Positions 21,552-33,060 of a stretch of 64,000 nucleotides of DNA are shown one piece after another. A model generated the notes under the pieces. It made no database searches and was not told the origin of the DNA. It saw only the letters and a program-made list of their open reading frames with translations. Made by a program: the position numbers and the translations under genes. Position 1 is the first letter of the stretch. The number at the start of each line of letters is the position of its first letter. This DNA is from Pyropia haitanensis (lineage: Eukaryota; Rhodophyta; Bangiophyceae; Bangiales; Bangiaceae). Location of the stretch: contig SDUX01000006.1 of NCBI GenBank assembly GCA_008729055.1, forward strand, positions 1,311,501-1,375,500. Reading direction: 5' to 3'.

Positions 21552-22395
21552 TGGCCGACGCAACGACGCGGCACGGAAGGTCGTTTGTGGACACGTTTCA
21601 CCTGCAGTACTGAGTGAGGTGGCTGAGAGCTGACGCACAGGGACGGTGTGGAGTTTCGGCAGGTCCGCCCTCGACACGTTTCCGGCATCGTCAGTGACAT
21701 GACATTACACCAATGAGTACGAATGGACGGCCAGTGCACTTGTAAGTATACAGTGGACGACATTGGCTCGAGAAGCCTCCTGCAGCGGCCCGCGCGTGGG
21801 CCCAGCGTGGCCGCGGGTGTGGGCACCCGGTGTCTCCACGGGAGAGCACCCGCCGAGGGGCGACGGAGGGCCAGCCCTCCCCCCCCTCCCCCCCCCCCAC
21901 AGCGGCGGCGGGCGTGGGCGTCGCGCTGGCAGCGCCGCCGCCGCCAGTTTGGGCGCGCCGCCGTGCCGCGGCCGCAGCCACGGGTTGGCCGTTTTGTCCC
22001 GCCCGCGTCACCCCGACGCACCGGCCGCGCCGTGGCCGCCCGCCCGCCCGCCCACCGCTGCTCCTGAGCGCCCGCCCCCCTCCGCGTCTCGGTGGAGGTT
22101 GGCCATCCCTCCGCCGTTTCGTGTGCTCTCTCTCTTTTTTTTTTTCTTTTTCTTCTTCTTCTGTGCGCTCTTCTTTTATCGGCCGCGTTTGTGTCGCGGA
22201 TGTGTGGAGGGTAAGCCGGCGCCGCTACCGCCGCCGCTGCCACCGCCGCGACGTCTCTCCTCTCCTCCCCTCCCCTCCCCTCTCCCCCGTTCCACTCTCC
22301 ACCCTTTTGTGTGGTGCGATTCTCCCTCCCCGCGCCCCATCCTCGTCTGGTTGCCGTTTTTTTATTTAGTGGGCACCCGCCCCCGCGCGGACCCC
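21552..22395. promoter_or_regulatory. Upstream region and pyrimidine-rich leader of FCP1
   Basis: The stretch 22120-22185 is almost pure C/T on the plus strand (CTCTCTCTTTT followed by repeated TTCTTC). A second C/T tract lies at 22255-22305. Pyrimidine tracts directly before start codons also occur in front of PGK and may mark transcription start areas. No gene is seen. Confidence 0.4.
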
Positions 22396-25300
22396 ATGAC
22401 CACCGTGCGCGGTGGCGTCGACAGCTCCACCATCCCCATCCACCTCCCTGACGAGGTGTTGTCGGTGCCGCGCGGCACCCGCCCGGCCGCCCCTACCCCC
22501 GCCGGTGGTGGTGGTGGTGGTGGTGGTGCTGGTGGTGGCCACTTTGATGGCGGCGGCGTCGGCGGCGCCGGTGGCGGCGGGTGGACGCTCGCCGGCTGGC
22601 ACGTGGCCGCCGACACGCACGTGACGGCGGGCCAGCGGCTGGCGACGTTCACGCACACGCCCACCGGCGCGGTGGCGTACGTGACTGCACCCGCAGCGGG
22701 GACGCTGGTGGGCCCGTTTGGGCCCCCGGGGGGGGCGCTCGTGCCCGGCTCGCCGCTGCCGCGCAACGTGGACGCGCGCACGGTGGTCGGGCGGCTCCGG
22801 CCGTGCGCGCACGCGGTCGCGTTTGAGGGGCTGTGCGCGCTGTGTGGGGCGGACGTGGCCGACGAGCAGGTGGCCGACACGCCGCAGGATGTGGACGGCG
22901 CGCTGCGGTCGACGCTGGAGGGGGGCGCCGGTCGGGGGGAGGGGGGAGGGGTGGACAGGCCCAGTGGCAGCCATGGTGAGGTGGGGGTGCGCGGGGGGGG
23001 GGGCATGGGGATGCCCGCGACGGCCGTGGCACGGGTGGCGCGTGGGGTGGTCGCGGTGGGGACGGCGGTGGCGGCGGCGCCTGGGGCGACGCCGTCCGTC
23101 GCCGCGACGGCGGCGGCGGCGGCGGTGAGCGGCCCGCCACCCCCGAGGCCCGCAGCGCCAAGCAGCGCCTCGCGGTGGCGTATGAGGCTGGCGGCGGCCT
23201 GTCGGTCACGGTGGACGAGGCGGCCGCCGTCGACGCGGGCACGGCACGGCGGCTGCTGTCGGAGCGGCGGCTGTCGCTGGTGCTCGACCTGGACCACACC
23301 CTCGTCCACGCGACCGATGACCCGCGGGCGGCGGCCGACGTGGCGGCAGTGGTGGACGGCGCCCCGCCGAGTGATTGCCCCGATGGGGCACCCACCGGCG
23401 GCGGCGGCGGCGGCGGCAGTGGCGGCGGCGGCAGTGGCGCGGACGATGTGGCCGCCGCGGGCATCCACGCGCTGTGCCTCGTCGACGCGGCGGGCAACCC
23501 CAGCCGGCCGATGCACGTCAAGCTCCGTCCCGGCCTGGCCGCCTTCCTTGCCGCCGCCCGCGTCGCGTTTGAGCTCCACATTTACACGATGGGGACGCGC
23601 CGGTACGCCGCGGCGGTCGCGTCGCTCCTCGACGGTGGGGATGGGAGCCTCTTTCGGGGGCGCGTGACCAGCCGGGAGGACTTTGGGGAGGGCGCGCTGA
23701 ACCGCAAGAACCTGCGCCGCGTCTTTCCGTGCGACGACTCGATGGTGCTCATCGTCGATGACCGGGACGATGTGTGGCTCGCGCCGCCGCGGTCGCCGGG
23801 ATCGGACGGCGGGGGGGGGCCCGAGCCGATGCGGAACCTCGTCAAGGCGCGGCCCTACATGTTTTGGAATGGCTTTGCCGATGTGTACTCGCGGGAGGAG
23901 CCCGCGGGGGGGGCGGCCGGGAAGGGAGGGGGGGTGGAGGGGGATGCCGCGCCCGCTGGTGGCGCAGCTGATGGCGCGGCGGCCTCTGCGCCAGGCACCA
24001 GCGCCTCGCGTCCAGCCTCGGCTGCCACGTCCATGTCTATCCCTGCCGCCAGGGACCCCAAGTCTGCTAGCAGCAGCACGGACGACGCTGCTACGGCGGC
24101 TGGCGCCAATGGGAGGGCCGTGACCACCTCTGGTACAGGGGAGATGAAGGTCGCTGTCAATGGGGGGACCAAGACCTTCTCTGGCACGGACGACATGCAG
24201 GTCGCTGCCCATCGGGAGGCCAAGACCTCCTCTGGCACGGACGACATGAAGGTCGCTGCCAATGGGGAGGCCAAGATCATTTCTCGCACGGATGACATGA
24301 AGGTCGATGCTAACGGAGAGGCCCAGGCGGCGCCTGGAACTGAGGATCGCATGGTCGTCAGTAGCGATGGAGCGGGCAGTGGGGCGCCGGACTCCACGGT
24401 GGCCCCCGTCCTCGCCGACAGCGCTGCCGAGCGTGAGCGTGTCCTGGCCGCCTGGTCACGCGCCGACCAAGAGGACGGGAATCACCTCGACAAGCTGCTG
24501 GGTGTCCTCATGGAGGCGCACCGCCGTTTCTTTGTGGCCGCCGATGCGGCCATGCCACCCCTCCCCGCCCGCAGCCGGCCATCGTCGCCCGCGGGTGTGC
24601 CGTTGCCGTCCTCGCCATCCGAGTCACCCCCCGGGGTGCTGCGACCCGGCGCTGCCGCCCCTGCGCCGCGAGCGTTCAAGCGTCCTCGTCGGGCGCCGTC
24701 GCCGGGCCTCGGCCGCAGCCTCGCTGGGCCAGCGCTGGTCCCCCCGTCCAAGCCAGCTGCTGCGCTGGTATCGCTCCCCCATTCCCTCTCTCTGGGCCGT
24801 CCTGGCTCGCCCAGCGGCGTGCCCGGCATGCCGTGGCGCGTGCCCGCTGACGTCAAGGACGTACTCGATGCTATCCGCCGCGACACCCTCCGCGGTGTGC
24901 GGCTGACCATGACGGGCGTGTACCCGTCGCCGCTCCCATCCGAGGGAGCCGGCAGGGGTGGTGGGCGCGCGCCGAGGCCGCTGACGCACGCGCCCCTGCG
25001 GGAGCGGGCATCGGCGGCGGAGCGCGCCCGCCACGCGGCGGCGCTGGCGGCGCTCGCTCGCACCCAGCCGCTGGCCGCGGCGGCGGTGCGGGCGGGCGCG
25101 ACGGTGGATGCGACCTTCTCGGCGTCGGCCACCACGCATGTGGTGGCCAACCCCATCCGTGGGCGGGAGACGGACAAGTCCCGCCGCGCGCGTGCCCTGG
25201 GCGGCGTGTTTATTGTCACGACCGCCTGGCTGCGCGCATCGCTGGACAATTGGGCGCGCGCGCCCGAGCTGCCCTACGCGCTCTACCCGCCCAAGCCAGG

Positions 25301-25934
25301 GACGCCCGGCGGTGGGCCCGCCGCCGCCGCGGCGGTGGCGAGCGTAGGCGGGGGTGGCGCGGCGGCTTCCCCCGCCGGCGCCGCTGCCGCCGCCACCGGC
25401 GGCGGCGGGGACAAGCCCGCCGCGGCAGGCGGGCGCGGCGCTCCGTCGGCTGCTGCCGCTGCCGAGTACGCAGCCGCCATCCGCAGGGTGCGGGAGGCGC
25501 GGCTGGCTGACGCCCTTGCGCGGGAGGACGCGGCGGGGGGTGCGCGGGACAGGCGGGCGTATGGTGGTAGCGGTGGGGGCTACCGGTCGTCACCTGTCCA
25601 TGGCGGCGGTGGCGGCAGCGGCGACCGCCTCCGCGGCGGCGTCTGTGGCGGCGGCGGCGGCGGCGGCGGCAGCCGGTATGGAATGCCCGCTGGGCGGGAC
25701 GGCACGCCTGGCGGTGGCGGTAGCAAGCGCACCTATGGCGCAGCGGGCGTTGGGCCGCTGTCGGCGGCCGGGCGGGTGCCCGTGACGGCGGCCAAGCCGC
25801 CCACCCCCGACCGCCGGCCGTCGTCGGTCCGGGGGGAGGGGGGGGGGAGTGGGGGGGGGGGGATGTCTGACCTCGACGACTTTGCTGCCCGCCTCGAGAG
25901 CGAGCTGCTCGCTGACCAGAGCAGCGGCAAGTGA
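22396..25934 (+). CDS. FCP1: RNA polymerase II CTD phosphatase, FCP1 type (with a frame break)
   Basis: Nuclear phosphatase acting on phosphoserines of the polymerase II C-terminal domain. The N-terminal part (from ATG 22396) has the biotin/lipoyl-like domain found in FCP1: HVTAGQRLATFTHTPTGAVAY, then AYVTAPAAGTLV. A Cys-rich segment C-x-H...GLCALCGADV follows. The phosphatase domain has the catalytic DLDHT at 23286-23300, followed by KLRPGLAAFL, FELHIYTMGTRRYA and LIVDDRDDVW. A BRCT-like domain with a long insert lies near 24850-25290 and ends FIVTTAWLRASLDNW. The extreme C terminus is acidic. A 51-base tandem repeat lies in the linker. The N-terminal part is in frame 1 and the catalytic part in frame 3. 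The change lies between about 22920 and 23125, most likely at the G12 run near 22991, or across an intron I could not place. Confidence 0.88.
24123..24326 (+). repeat. Four tandem 51-base (17-residue) units in the FCP1 linker
   Basis: Units at 24123-24173, 24174-24224, 24225-24275 and 24276-24326, then a decayed partial copy to about 24359. The residue pattern is (S)GTDDMKVAANGEAK with small changes. It lies in the disordered linker between the catalytic and BRCT domains. The unit length is a multiple of three, so copy-number change keeps the frame. Confidence 0.9.
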
Positions 25935-27086
25935 CGCGGCGGGTGGCCGGGCCAGCGGCGGGATGAGGGGCCGCTGGCGGGGGGTCTGTCTGGGGATCGC
26001 TGTGGATGGATGCGGCACAGCGCCTTGGGCGGCGACCCCCGCCCGTCGCGGGGGGTGTGACTGTCGGCCTCTTCGGCTGACGCCCAAAGGGGGGGCGGCG
26101 GCCGAGTGGGGCGCGTGCCTGTGGCCCCCTCGTGGCCTGTGACGGTGTCGTCCCGGCGGGCGAGCGTGGGGGTGGTCGGCGGCCGCCGCCGCCGCCGCGT
26201 CGTCCGCGGTAGTCGGCAGTGGCACGCGAGCGGAGCTGCGCGCGGCGGGTGCATCAGAGGTGTGGCGGGTGCGTGCGGGGTGCGGCGGGTGCGTCCGGGG
26301 GGGGGGGGGCACGCGCGCGGGTGGGAGGGGAGGGCGGCGGGTGCGCCCGCCGATCCGCCCCTCTCGCCCGCGCGCGGCGACTTCCGCGAGCGTCGGCGCG
26401 GTGGTGGTGGTGGTGGTAAACACGGCTGTGCCCGGCGCGCGCCCCTCCCCCCCACCCCCGCTGACTGCCGGCGGGTCCCCTCTCGTCCCCTGCGGCCGCC
26501 CTCAGGCGCGCTGCCCACGGACCCTGCTGGCCGCACCACAGGCCGCATGCGGCGCGGCCAGCCGACATCGGGTCCGCAGTCTCCTCCCCCCCCCCCCCCC
26601 CCCCGCCCCTCAGCTGAGCTCCTCCCGCCAGCCCACCGCGCAGCGCACCCCCCCTGGCCTACGGCGCAGCGCCCCCCCCAGCATATGGCGCCGCGCCGCC
26701 CAGCCCTCACGGCACCGCGTCCTTCCGCAGGGCGGGGGCGCACCCGTCCGCACGGTCCTCGTTGCGGCGGCGGCGGCTCTCGCGCCCGCCGGCACAGCGT
26801 GCCACCCAAGAACCGCTTCCCGTCCCAGGCACAGCGCCCCCCGCTCCAGACACAGCGCACCTCTTGGCCGCGGCCTCCCCCTTCTCCGACCAGCGTCGAC
26901 GTAGCGCCCCACCAGTTGGCACCCACCCGGTTCACGCCGCCCCCCGGTGGTGCGTCGTCCTGTTCCACGACACGCGGCCAGCCCGCCCGGGTGACACCGC
27001 CATCCCACGCAGTGCACCGTCACCAGGACGCGCGCGGTGCGGCGCCATCATTGACCAGCGCCGTGCCCCCAACCTCCCCCCCCTCA
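25935..27086. other. Convergent 3' region between FCP1 and the glycosyltransferase-like gene
   Basis: GC-rich sequence with a GGT array near 26399-26417 and C runs near 26586-26604. CAGCGC occurs repeatedly between 26640 and 26860 at irregular spacing. Open frames are long on both strands but carry no domain. Confidence 0.45.
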
Positions 27087-28320
27087 TCAGTACTTTAGGA
27101 ACCCCCACTGCCCCGGCCGCACCAGCCGCGCCTTTCCGTGCACCAGGTACGTGCCCGGCAGCCGCTCCCGCAGCGCCCCCGCCTCGTACGCGGTCAAGCT
27201 GAGGTGCGCGACAACGTCCGTATACCCAAACCGCCACGCCGTATCCTGCCACACCCGCGCGGCACCCAGCGACGACCGGTACCAGTTCATGGCCACGTCA
27301 AACGCGGCGTCGCCCGACGCGTCACGGACCGCGTCGAGGTACGCCGCGAAGCACGGGTCGCCCAGCCGGTACAGCGCGTTGCCATTGATGTGCCGCGCGT
27401 ACGCGCCGCGGGCGGGCTCCCAGCCGACCAGGAAGCGCGGCGCGTAGCGCATCGGGGAGCCCACCACCCACGCGCCCGACCGCACCAGCCCGTCCGCGGC
27501 GGCCTGGAGGGCGGGCAGCCACCCCGGGCGCAGCGGCCACGTGTCGGGCTCCCCGTAAAAGACCACGTCGTACGCCGCGGCGAGGCGGGCGCCCGCCGAG
27601 CCGCCCGCCGCGGCGTCGTTGCCGCTGCCGTCGGCGGCGGCGGCGGCGGCGGCCTCATCGGCAGCAGCGCCGCCGCTGGCAGCGTCCGCGGCAGCGCCCG
27701 CGGCGAGCACCCGCTCCCGCCCCGCCCCGCGGAGGTCCGCCACCCCCACCGCCGCCCGGAACTGCGCGTTGGACCCCCCCGTCCCGACCATCCCCGTCAG
27801 CGGGTGGAGGGTGTGCCGGTTGACCGACGCGTCCCGCGATAGCGCCGCCCCCAAAAACCGCACCCGCCGGAAGCACGACCGCGCCGCGGCGGGCAGCGCC
27901 GCCACCACCGCCGCCCGGTCGGCGGCGGCCCAGCGGGCCGCGTCGGTAAAAAAGACCAGGTCCACCGCCGCCGCCGCGTCTGCACCGCCGCCGCCGCCGC
28001 GGGCCGCCCCACACGGGGCGGTGGCGGGGTCCCCCCAGGCGGGGAGCGTCGCGGCCAGCCGCGGCACCTGCGCCGGGATGAGCGGCACCACGTACGCGAG
28101 GCGCGCGCCGCCGCCGGCCGCGCGGCCCGACCGGGGCGCGCAGCCGTGGGTAAACGCGCGGGGCGTCTCGGCGGGCCCGCCCGCGACCGCCCAGGCCGCC
28201 CAGTAGAGCGGGAAGGGCTGCGTCGACAGCAAGGCCCACGCGGCAACCACCGCGGCCGCTGCGCGTGCCGCCGTCCGCGGCGTCACCCACCGGCCGAGGT
28301 GGCCGAGGCCGCCGCCACCC

Positions 28321-28367
<47 letters not shown>

Positions 28368-28487
28368 ACGAAGCCACCGGCGGAGGCGGGAGGCAGACGC
28401 GCGCAAGCCGCCCGCCGGCGGCGGCGCCGCGGTGGCGGGCGGCGGCGGCGGCCGCCGCCGCGACAGCCCATCATCAGACGGGGGCAT
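27087..28487 (-). CDS. Putative Golgi type II membrane glycosyltransferase
   Basis: Product of 466 residues. A short cytosolic part contains about 20 consecutive Gly encoded by a CCG/CGG array. One membrane anchor follows (AARAAAAVVAAWALLS, about residues 73-88), and the rest would be lumenal. The lumenal part has a strand-acidic motif YDVVFYGEPDTWPLRPGWL, which could be the metal/sugar-nucleotide site. It also has SPMRYAPRFLVGW, then HINGNALYRLGDPCF, a pattern seen in several uncharacterised algal and plant glycosyltransferases, and WQDTAWRFGYTDV near the end. The architecture fits a Golgi transferase. The sugar and family number cannot be read from the sequence. The start ATG (28485-28487) and stop (27087-27089) are clear and no frame break is needed. 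Confidence 0.6.
28311..28362 (+). repeat. (CCG)17 array coding for poly-Gly in the glycosyltransferase-like protein
   Basis: Uninterrupted CCG units read as Gly on the minus strand, located between the N-terminal cytosolic segment and the membrane anchor. Confidence 0.9.
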
Positions 28488-29721
28488 GCCGGGGCGCCCG
28501 CGGGGAGCGGGGGGGACCGCGCCGCCCGCGGCGCGGGCGGCGGCCGCCGCGACCGGCGGCGGCCCAACGCGGACCGCCGGGCGGCTGGCGCCGGCGGTGG
28601 GCGGCGGGCGCGCGCGCCCCCGCGGGGTGGGCCGCGGCGGCCGCGGCGGCGGGCGGCGGGCGGAAGACGGGGCCGGCGCGTCCGCGCAGCAGGGGGAGAA
28701 TTCACGACGAAACGAAAAGCGTCTGCTATTTGGGAACGTTGGGCCGCCGGCCCAGCGCGCCGCGGCGCCGCGTGATGCAGTGCGGGCGCACCTGTACGAG
28801 ACGCACGTGCGAAAACTGCCCTACACTATTCCGTCTGCACGCCCGACAGACGGTGAGCCGTGCGCGCGTTCGCGGTTGGGGATCGGGCCCCCCCCTCTCC
28901 CCTCCCGGCGCGCACCCAATGGACGACGACGGCAACACCAAGCAACACCGCGTCGATAGGGACAGGAAGGCGCCCCACCAGTGTTGTCCGGGGGGGGGCG
29001 GCGGGACCCCCGCGGGCCCGCTCCCCCCTCAACGCGGCCGCACCCCAGCTGCGCCGCCGTGGCCCGCCCGCGTCGGCGGCCAGCACGGCGTGAGCCACCC
29101 GCCACCCCGCCCCCCCCCCCCCCCCCCCCGCCCGCTGGCCGCCACGCTGCGACTGGCAGCCGCCGTCGCCAGCCTGCCCGCCGCCCGCCCGCGGCCGCCC
29201 GCCCGCCGCCCGCGACGGGCGCGACCGCCCCCCGCTCCCCCACCCCCCCGCCCACCTCGCCGCGCCTCCCCACCCTCCCCCCCCCCCCGAGCGGGCGCCT
29301 CTAGCCGCCGCCGCGTGTCGGTGCGCGACGGCCCGCCGCCGCGGCCGGCCACGTCGACGTTGCCGCCGCCGCCGCGGCCGCCGCGGCCGGCCGGCCGGCC
29401 ACACCCCCGCGCGGACTGCGGCAGCGGCGGGGCGGCGGGCGGTGGGCGGCGGGCGGCGGGCGGCGGTCGGTCACTGGGGGGGAGGCGCGCCACCGGCCGG
29501 GCGCGTGCCGCTCGGGCGGCCGCCGCCGCCGGCTCGTGTCTGGCGCGGCCGCCGCTGCCCCCCACCCTCGCTGCGTGGGGTGGTGGCTGCGGTCCTCCTC
29601 CCCCCCCATCCCCCCCCCCCCACCCCTCGCCCCCTGCCGCGGTCCCATCCCCTTACCCCTCCCCCCACGCCCCCCCGGCATCCCCCATTGCCTCGTAGCG
29701 GATGCTGCCGGCGCCGCGGCA
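28488..29721. other. Divergent intergenic region before the SLC13-type transporter
   Basis: Contains the promoters of the minus-strand glycosyltransferase-like gene and of the transporter. Positions 28690-28960 are the least GC-rich part. The remainder is C/G-rich with short runs, and 29570-29700 is a pyrimidine-rich leader before the transporter ATG. No gene is supported. Confidence 0.45.
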
Positions 29722-29919
29722 ATGACGTCTTCCGCCGCCGTCGCGGCCCTCGCCGGCGCCCCCCCCACCGGGCGGCCACCCAGTTGTCACGACGCGGCGG
29801 CGGTGGCCGCCGCCGCCGCGCGGGACACGCGCCTGTCCATGAGCCCGATGGTCGGCGGCGACGGCGGCGACGGCGGCGACGGCGGCGGCGGCGGTGGCGG
29901 CGGTGGCGGCGGCGGCGGC

Positions 29920-29950
<31 letters not shown>

Positions 29951-32900
29951 ACGGCGGCGGCGGGGGGGTGGAGGACTTTGTGCGGGACCCGGCGCGGCCC
30001 GAGGCGGCGGCGGCGGCGGCGACGCCACCGCTGCCGCCGCCGCCGCCGCTGGCTGCCGGCGCGGCCGTCGCGAATGGGGGGCTCCTCGGCCCCGCCGCCG
30101 CCAGCCGCGGCCGCCCCGTCGTGCTGCGCTCCCCCGCGTCCGAGGTGCTGTCCCCGTCGGGGGGTGCGAGCCGCACGTCGGCGGGCCGCCGGTCGGTGGA
30201 CGTGCGGACGCTGTCGCGGGATATGCCGCCAGCCGAGGGGGAGGACGGCTACGACTCGGCCGGCGGCGGGAGCGGCGGCGGCGGCGGGGGGGGGGGCGCG
30301 CGGGTGGGGGGGTGGGGGGGGTCGGTGGCCTCTTGGGCGTGGACGGCGGCGGCGCGCGCAAGCGCCGCCGCCCGTTTGCCGACGAGGCGCGGGAGGTGGG
30401 GCTGGTGCCCGCGCTGCGCGCCGCCGCCGCCGCCTTTTTCCGCGACAACTGGGGCATCCTGCTCTTCCTCGTCACGTGCGCGGGTGGGCTGGCGCTGCTC
30501 GGCACGCTCGCGTTCAACCCGCTGCCGTGGAAGGCGTGGATGGCGTTTGCCATCCTGGTGCTCCTGCTGGCGCTGCTCATCAAAAACACCTTCCCAACGC
30601 AGGTGGCGATGCTGCTGGCGCTCCTCGCGATGCTCGCGTTCAAGGTCGTGACGCCCTCGCAGGCGCTGACGGGCTTTTCCAACACGGGCGTCGCGACCGT
30701 CGCGGTGTTGTTTGTGGTGGCCGAGGGCATCCAGCGGACGAGCGTGCTGCTGCCGGTCTTCCGGGTGCTGCTGGGCAAGCCCAAGCGCCTGTGGGTGGCA
30801 CAGCTGCGGCTGATGGTGCCCGTCGCGGCCGCGTCGGCGTTCCTCAACAACACCCCCGTCGTGACCATGATGATTCCGGTGGTGCAGGGCTGGAGCCGCC
30901 GCGCGCAGTTTCCCATTTCCAAGCTGCTGATGCCGCTGAACAACGCGGCGATCCTGGGGGGTAGGTTGGCCGGCGCGGCGGGGGGGTGTGGCAGCCTGGG
31001 GGGGGGGTGTTGCGCCGCGGTTACCACGATCGCGGGCGTGTCGTGGGTTTCCCGGTGGTGCCCACGTGTGTCCGTCTTTTGGTGCTGGGCTGCTCGTATG
31101 CTGACGTCTCTCTCTTCCTTCTGTGGTGCCTGTTCGCCCTCCCCTCTGCCTGTTCCTTGTCTCTCACGCACTGGCTGGCATCCTGCGCTCTCCCTCCCGC
31201 TTTCCCTCACCGCAGGGACGGTCACGCTGCTCGGCACGAGTACCTCCCTGGTCGTCAAGGCGCTGGCCGAGGCGGACGGCATGTTGGACCAAAACGGGGA
31301 GCCTGTCAACTTGACCATCTTTGGGATTGCCAAGGTCGGCCTCCCGTCGCTCATCGTGGGCATCCTGTACATGCTGGTCTTTTCGCGCTGCCTCCTGCGC
31401 GACCGCGGCGCGTCGTCGACCACAACCGTCACGAAGAACCCCCGCGAGTACACCGTCGCGCTGCTCGTCGAGTCCCGCTCGCCAATTGTGAATGAGACCG
31501 TTACAGACGCGGGGCTTCGGCAGCTGCAGGGGCTCTTCCTCATTGAGATCACCCGCGTGGGTGGGGAGGTCCTTCCCGCCGTCTCCCCCGAGACGCGCAT
31601 CGAGGCGGGTGACACGCTGCTGTTTGCAGGCATTATCGAGACCGTCACGGAGCTGTACCACATTGCGGGGCTGGTGCCCGCGACGGTGCAGTCGTCCAAG
31701 CTGGCCGCCGAGCGTCACAAGCGGCGGCTCGTGGAGGTGGTCATCTCGCCCACGTCGTTGCTGGTGGGGCGGAGCGTCAAGGAGTCCAAGTTCCGCTCCC
31801 GCTTCCAGGCCGCCATCATTGCGGTCCACCGGCGGGGCACGCACGTGCGCCAAAAGATTGCGGACATTGCGCTGTGCGCGGGCGACACGCTGCTGCTTGA
31901 GACGTCTACCGAGTTTATGGAGCGCCACGGCCGCAACAGCAACTTTGCGCTCGTGTCCGAGGTGAGCGGCAGCCAGCCGCCCCGCGAGGACCGCCTGCAC
32001 ATGGTGCTGTCCGCGGTGATTGCGTCGACGATGGTGCTGCTCGCCACCGTCGGGGGTCCCGTCTACCCGCTGCTGACGTCGGCCAGCCTGGCGGCCGCGG
32101 CGATGCTGGTGACCTCGTGTCTGACGCTCCGCAACGCGGGCGACAGCGTCTCCATCCCCGTCATCCTGACGGTGGCGTCCTCGTTTGGCGTGTCCAAGGG
32201 CCTCGAGACGAGCGGCGGCGCGGCGGAGCTCGCCGACTTTATCGTCCGCATCTTTCGGGGGCTCGGCAACCGCGGGCTGCTGTTTGGCATCTACCTCAGT
32301 ACCGCCATCCTCAGCTCGCTCATCACCAACAACGCGGCGGTGGCGCTGGTGTTTCCCATTGCCAAGACCATCATTGCGACTGAGGGGCTCAACACCCTCG
32401 CCGCCCTGTACACCATCATGCTGGCGGCGAGTGCCAGCTTTTCCACCCCGATTGGGTACACAACGAACCTGTTGGTCGATGGACCCGGCGGGTATGTTGT
32501 CAGAGGGAAGCAGCGGTCGACGGCAATGGCTGTCTGAACTGCTTGCGTGACACTTTCTGTGCGCGGGGTCTCTCTCGCTGCTCTCAGGGTGATGGGCTGC
32601 GTGAGCCTCACCGCGCGTCTTGCTGTCCATGTGCAGCGTGACTGACACTGCGCTCCTTCCTCTTGTTGTCCGTGCTGCTTCCCCCTCGTCTCACGCTCTT
32701 TGCTCTGCATACGTCCTCTGCTCGCGGCGGTTCCCGGCGCAGGTACCACTTTGTGGATTGGTACGTTGCTTGCCCTCTTGCAGATGAGGTCCTTTTCTTG
32801 GGGGCGTGTTTCCTGTTTTTGGTCCCTTGTATTCTTGCGCTCTTGGCGGCGAGATGCCACGGTGGTGTGCGATACTGACCACCGAGCCTGTACCCCGCTC

Positions 32901-33060
32901 CATCCACTGCGTCTGGTTGACGTGGTACGCGGGTGCGCCATGGTGGCGTGTGCTGCTCCCTGTTGACCGCGAAACCCCCCACAGGATCATCTTTGGGCTA
33001 CCCCTGCAGATTCTCCTCGCCTTTGTTGCCGTCTTTCTCTGCTCCTTTTTTTACACCTAG
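29722..33060 (+). CDS. SLC13/SAC1-like sodium/sulfate-type anion transporter with two TrkA-C domains (four exons, one frame break)
   Basis: Membrane anion transporter of the ArsB/CitT type, like the algal SAC1/SLT proteins of sulfur metabolism. Exons are 29722-30960, 31216-32492, 32743-32760 and 32985-33060. The N terminus (ATG 29722) is a long disordered Gly-rich part in frame 1. The frame changes at G runs 30287-30320. Membrane segments follow, with FSNTGVATVAVLFVVAEG and the conserved FLNNTPVVTMMIPVV. NNAAILGG joins across intron 1 to TVTLLGTSTSLVV. Two TrkA-C (RCK-C) domains follow (about 31441-31660 and 31725-31920). The second transporter half has SLITNNAAVALVFP, SFSTPIGYTTNLLV and, across two introns, GPGGYHFVDWIIFGLPLQ. 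The stop is at 33058-33060. The exon joins restore the conserved C-terminal motif exactly. The substrate (sulfate or another oxyanion) is inferred. Confidence 0.88.
30961..31215 (+). other. Intron 1 of the SLC13-type transporter gene
   Basis: GTAGGT donor and TCACCGCAG acceptor after a pyrimidine-rich stretch. It is 255 bases, a multiple of three, and contains no stop in the coding frame. Retention would therefore insert 85 residues without ending translation. Removal restores the conserved NNAAILGG/TVTLLG join. Confidence 0.9.
32493..32742 (+). other. Intron 2 of the SLC13-type transporter gene
   Basis: GTATGT donor and GGCGCAG acceptor, 250 bases. Reading through it would stop at 32535-32537 and lose the last membrane segment. 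Confidence 0.8.
32743..32760 (+). other. 18-base microexon of the SLC13-type transporter gene
   Basis: GTACCACTTTGTGGATTG, flanked by AG before and GTACGT after. With the phases of its neighbours it encodes Y-H-F-V-D and completes the conserved GPGGY...FGLPLQ motif. Confidence 0.8.
32761..32984 (+). other. Intron 3 of the SLC13-type transporter gene
   Basis: GTACGT donor and CCCCCACAG acceptor, 224 bases. The split Trp codon is restored on splicing. Confidence 0.8.

Noticed and set aside
20331..21560. Transposase gene inside the inverted-repeat element
   Set aside because: Open frames inside are under 200 codons, overlap each other, and show no DDE, zinc-finger or helix-turn-helix motif.
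23125..23147. A 23-base GT...AG segment in FCP1 whose removal would join the two frames exactly
   Set aside because: Too short for a spliceosomal intron. The exact phase match has a one-in-three chance, and the G12 run nearby explains the break better.
32493..32537. Stop at 32537 as the natural end of the SLC13-type protein
   Set aside because: It lies just after a GTATGT donor and would cut the conserved GPGGY...FGLPLQ end, which two downstream exons restore.
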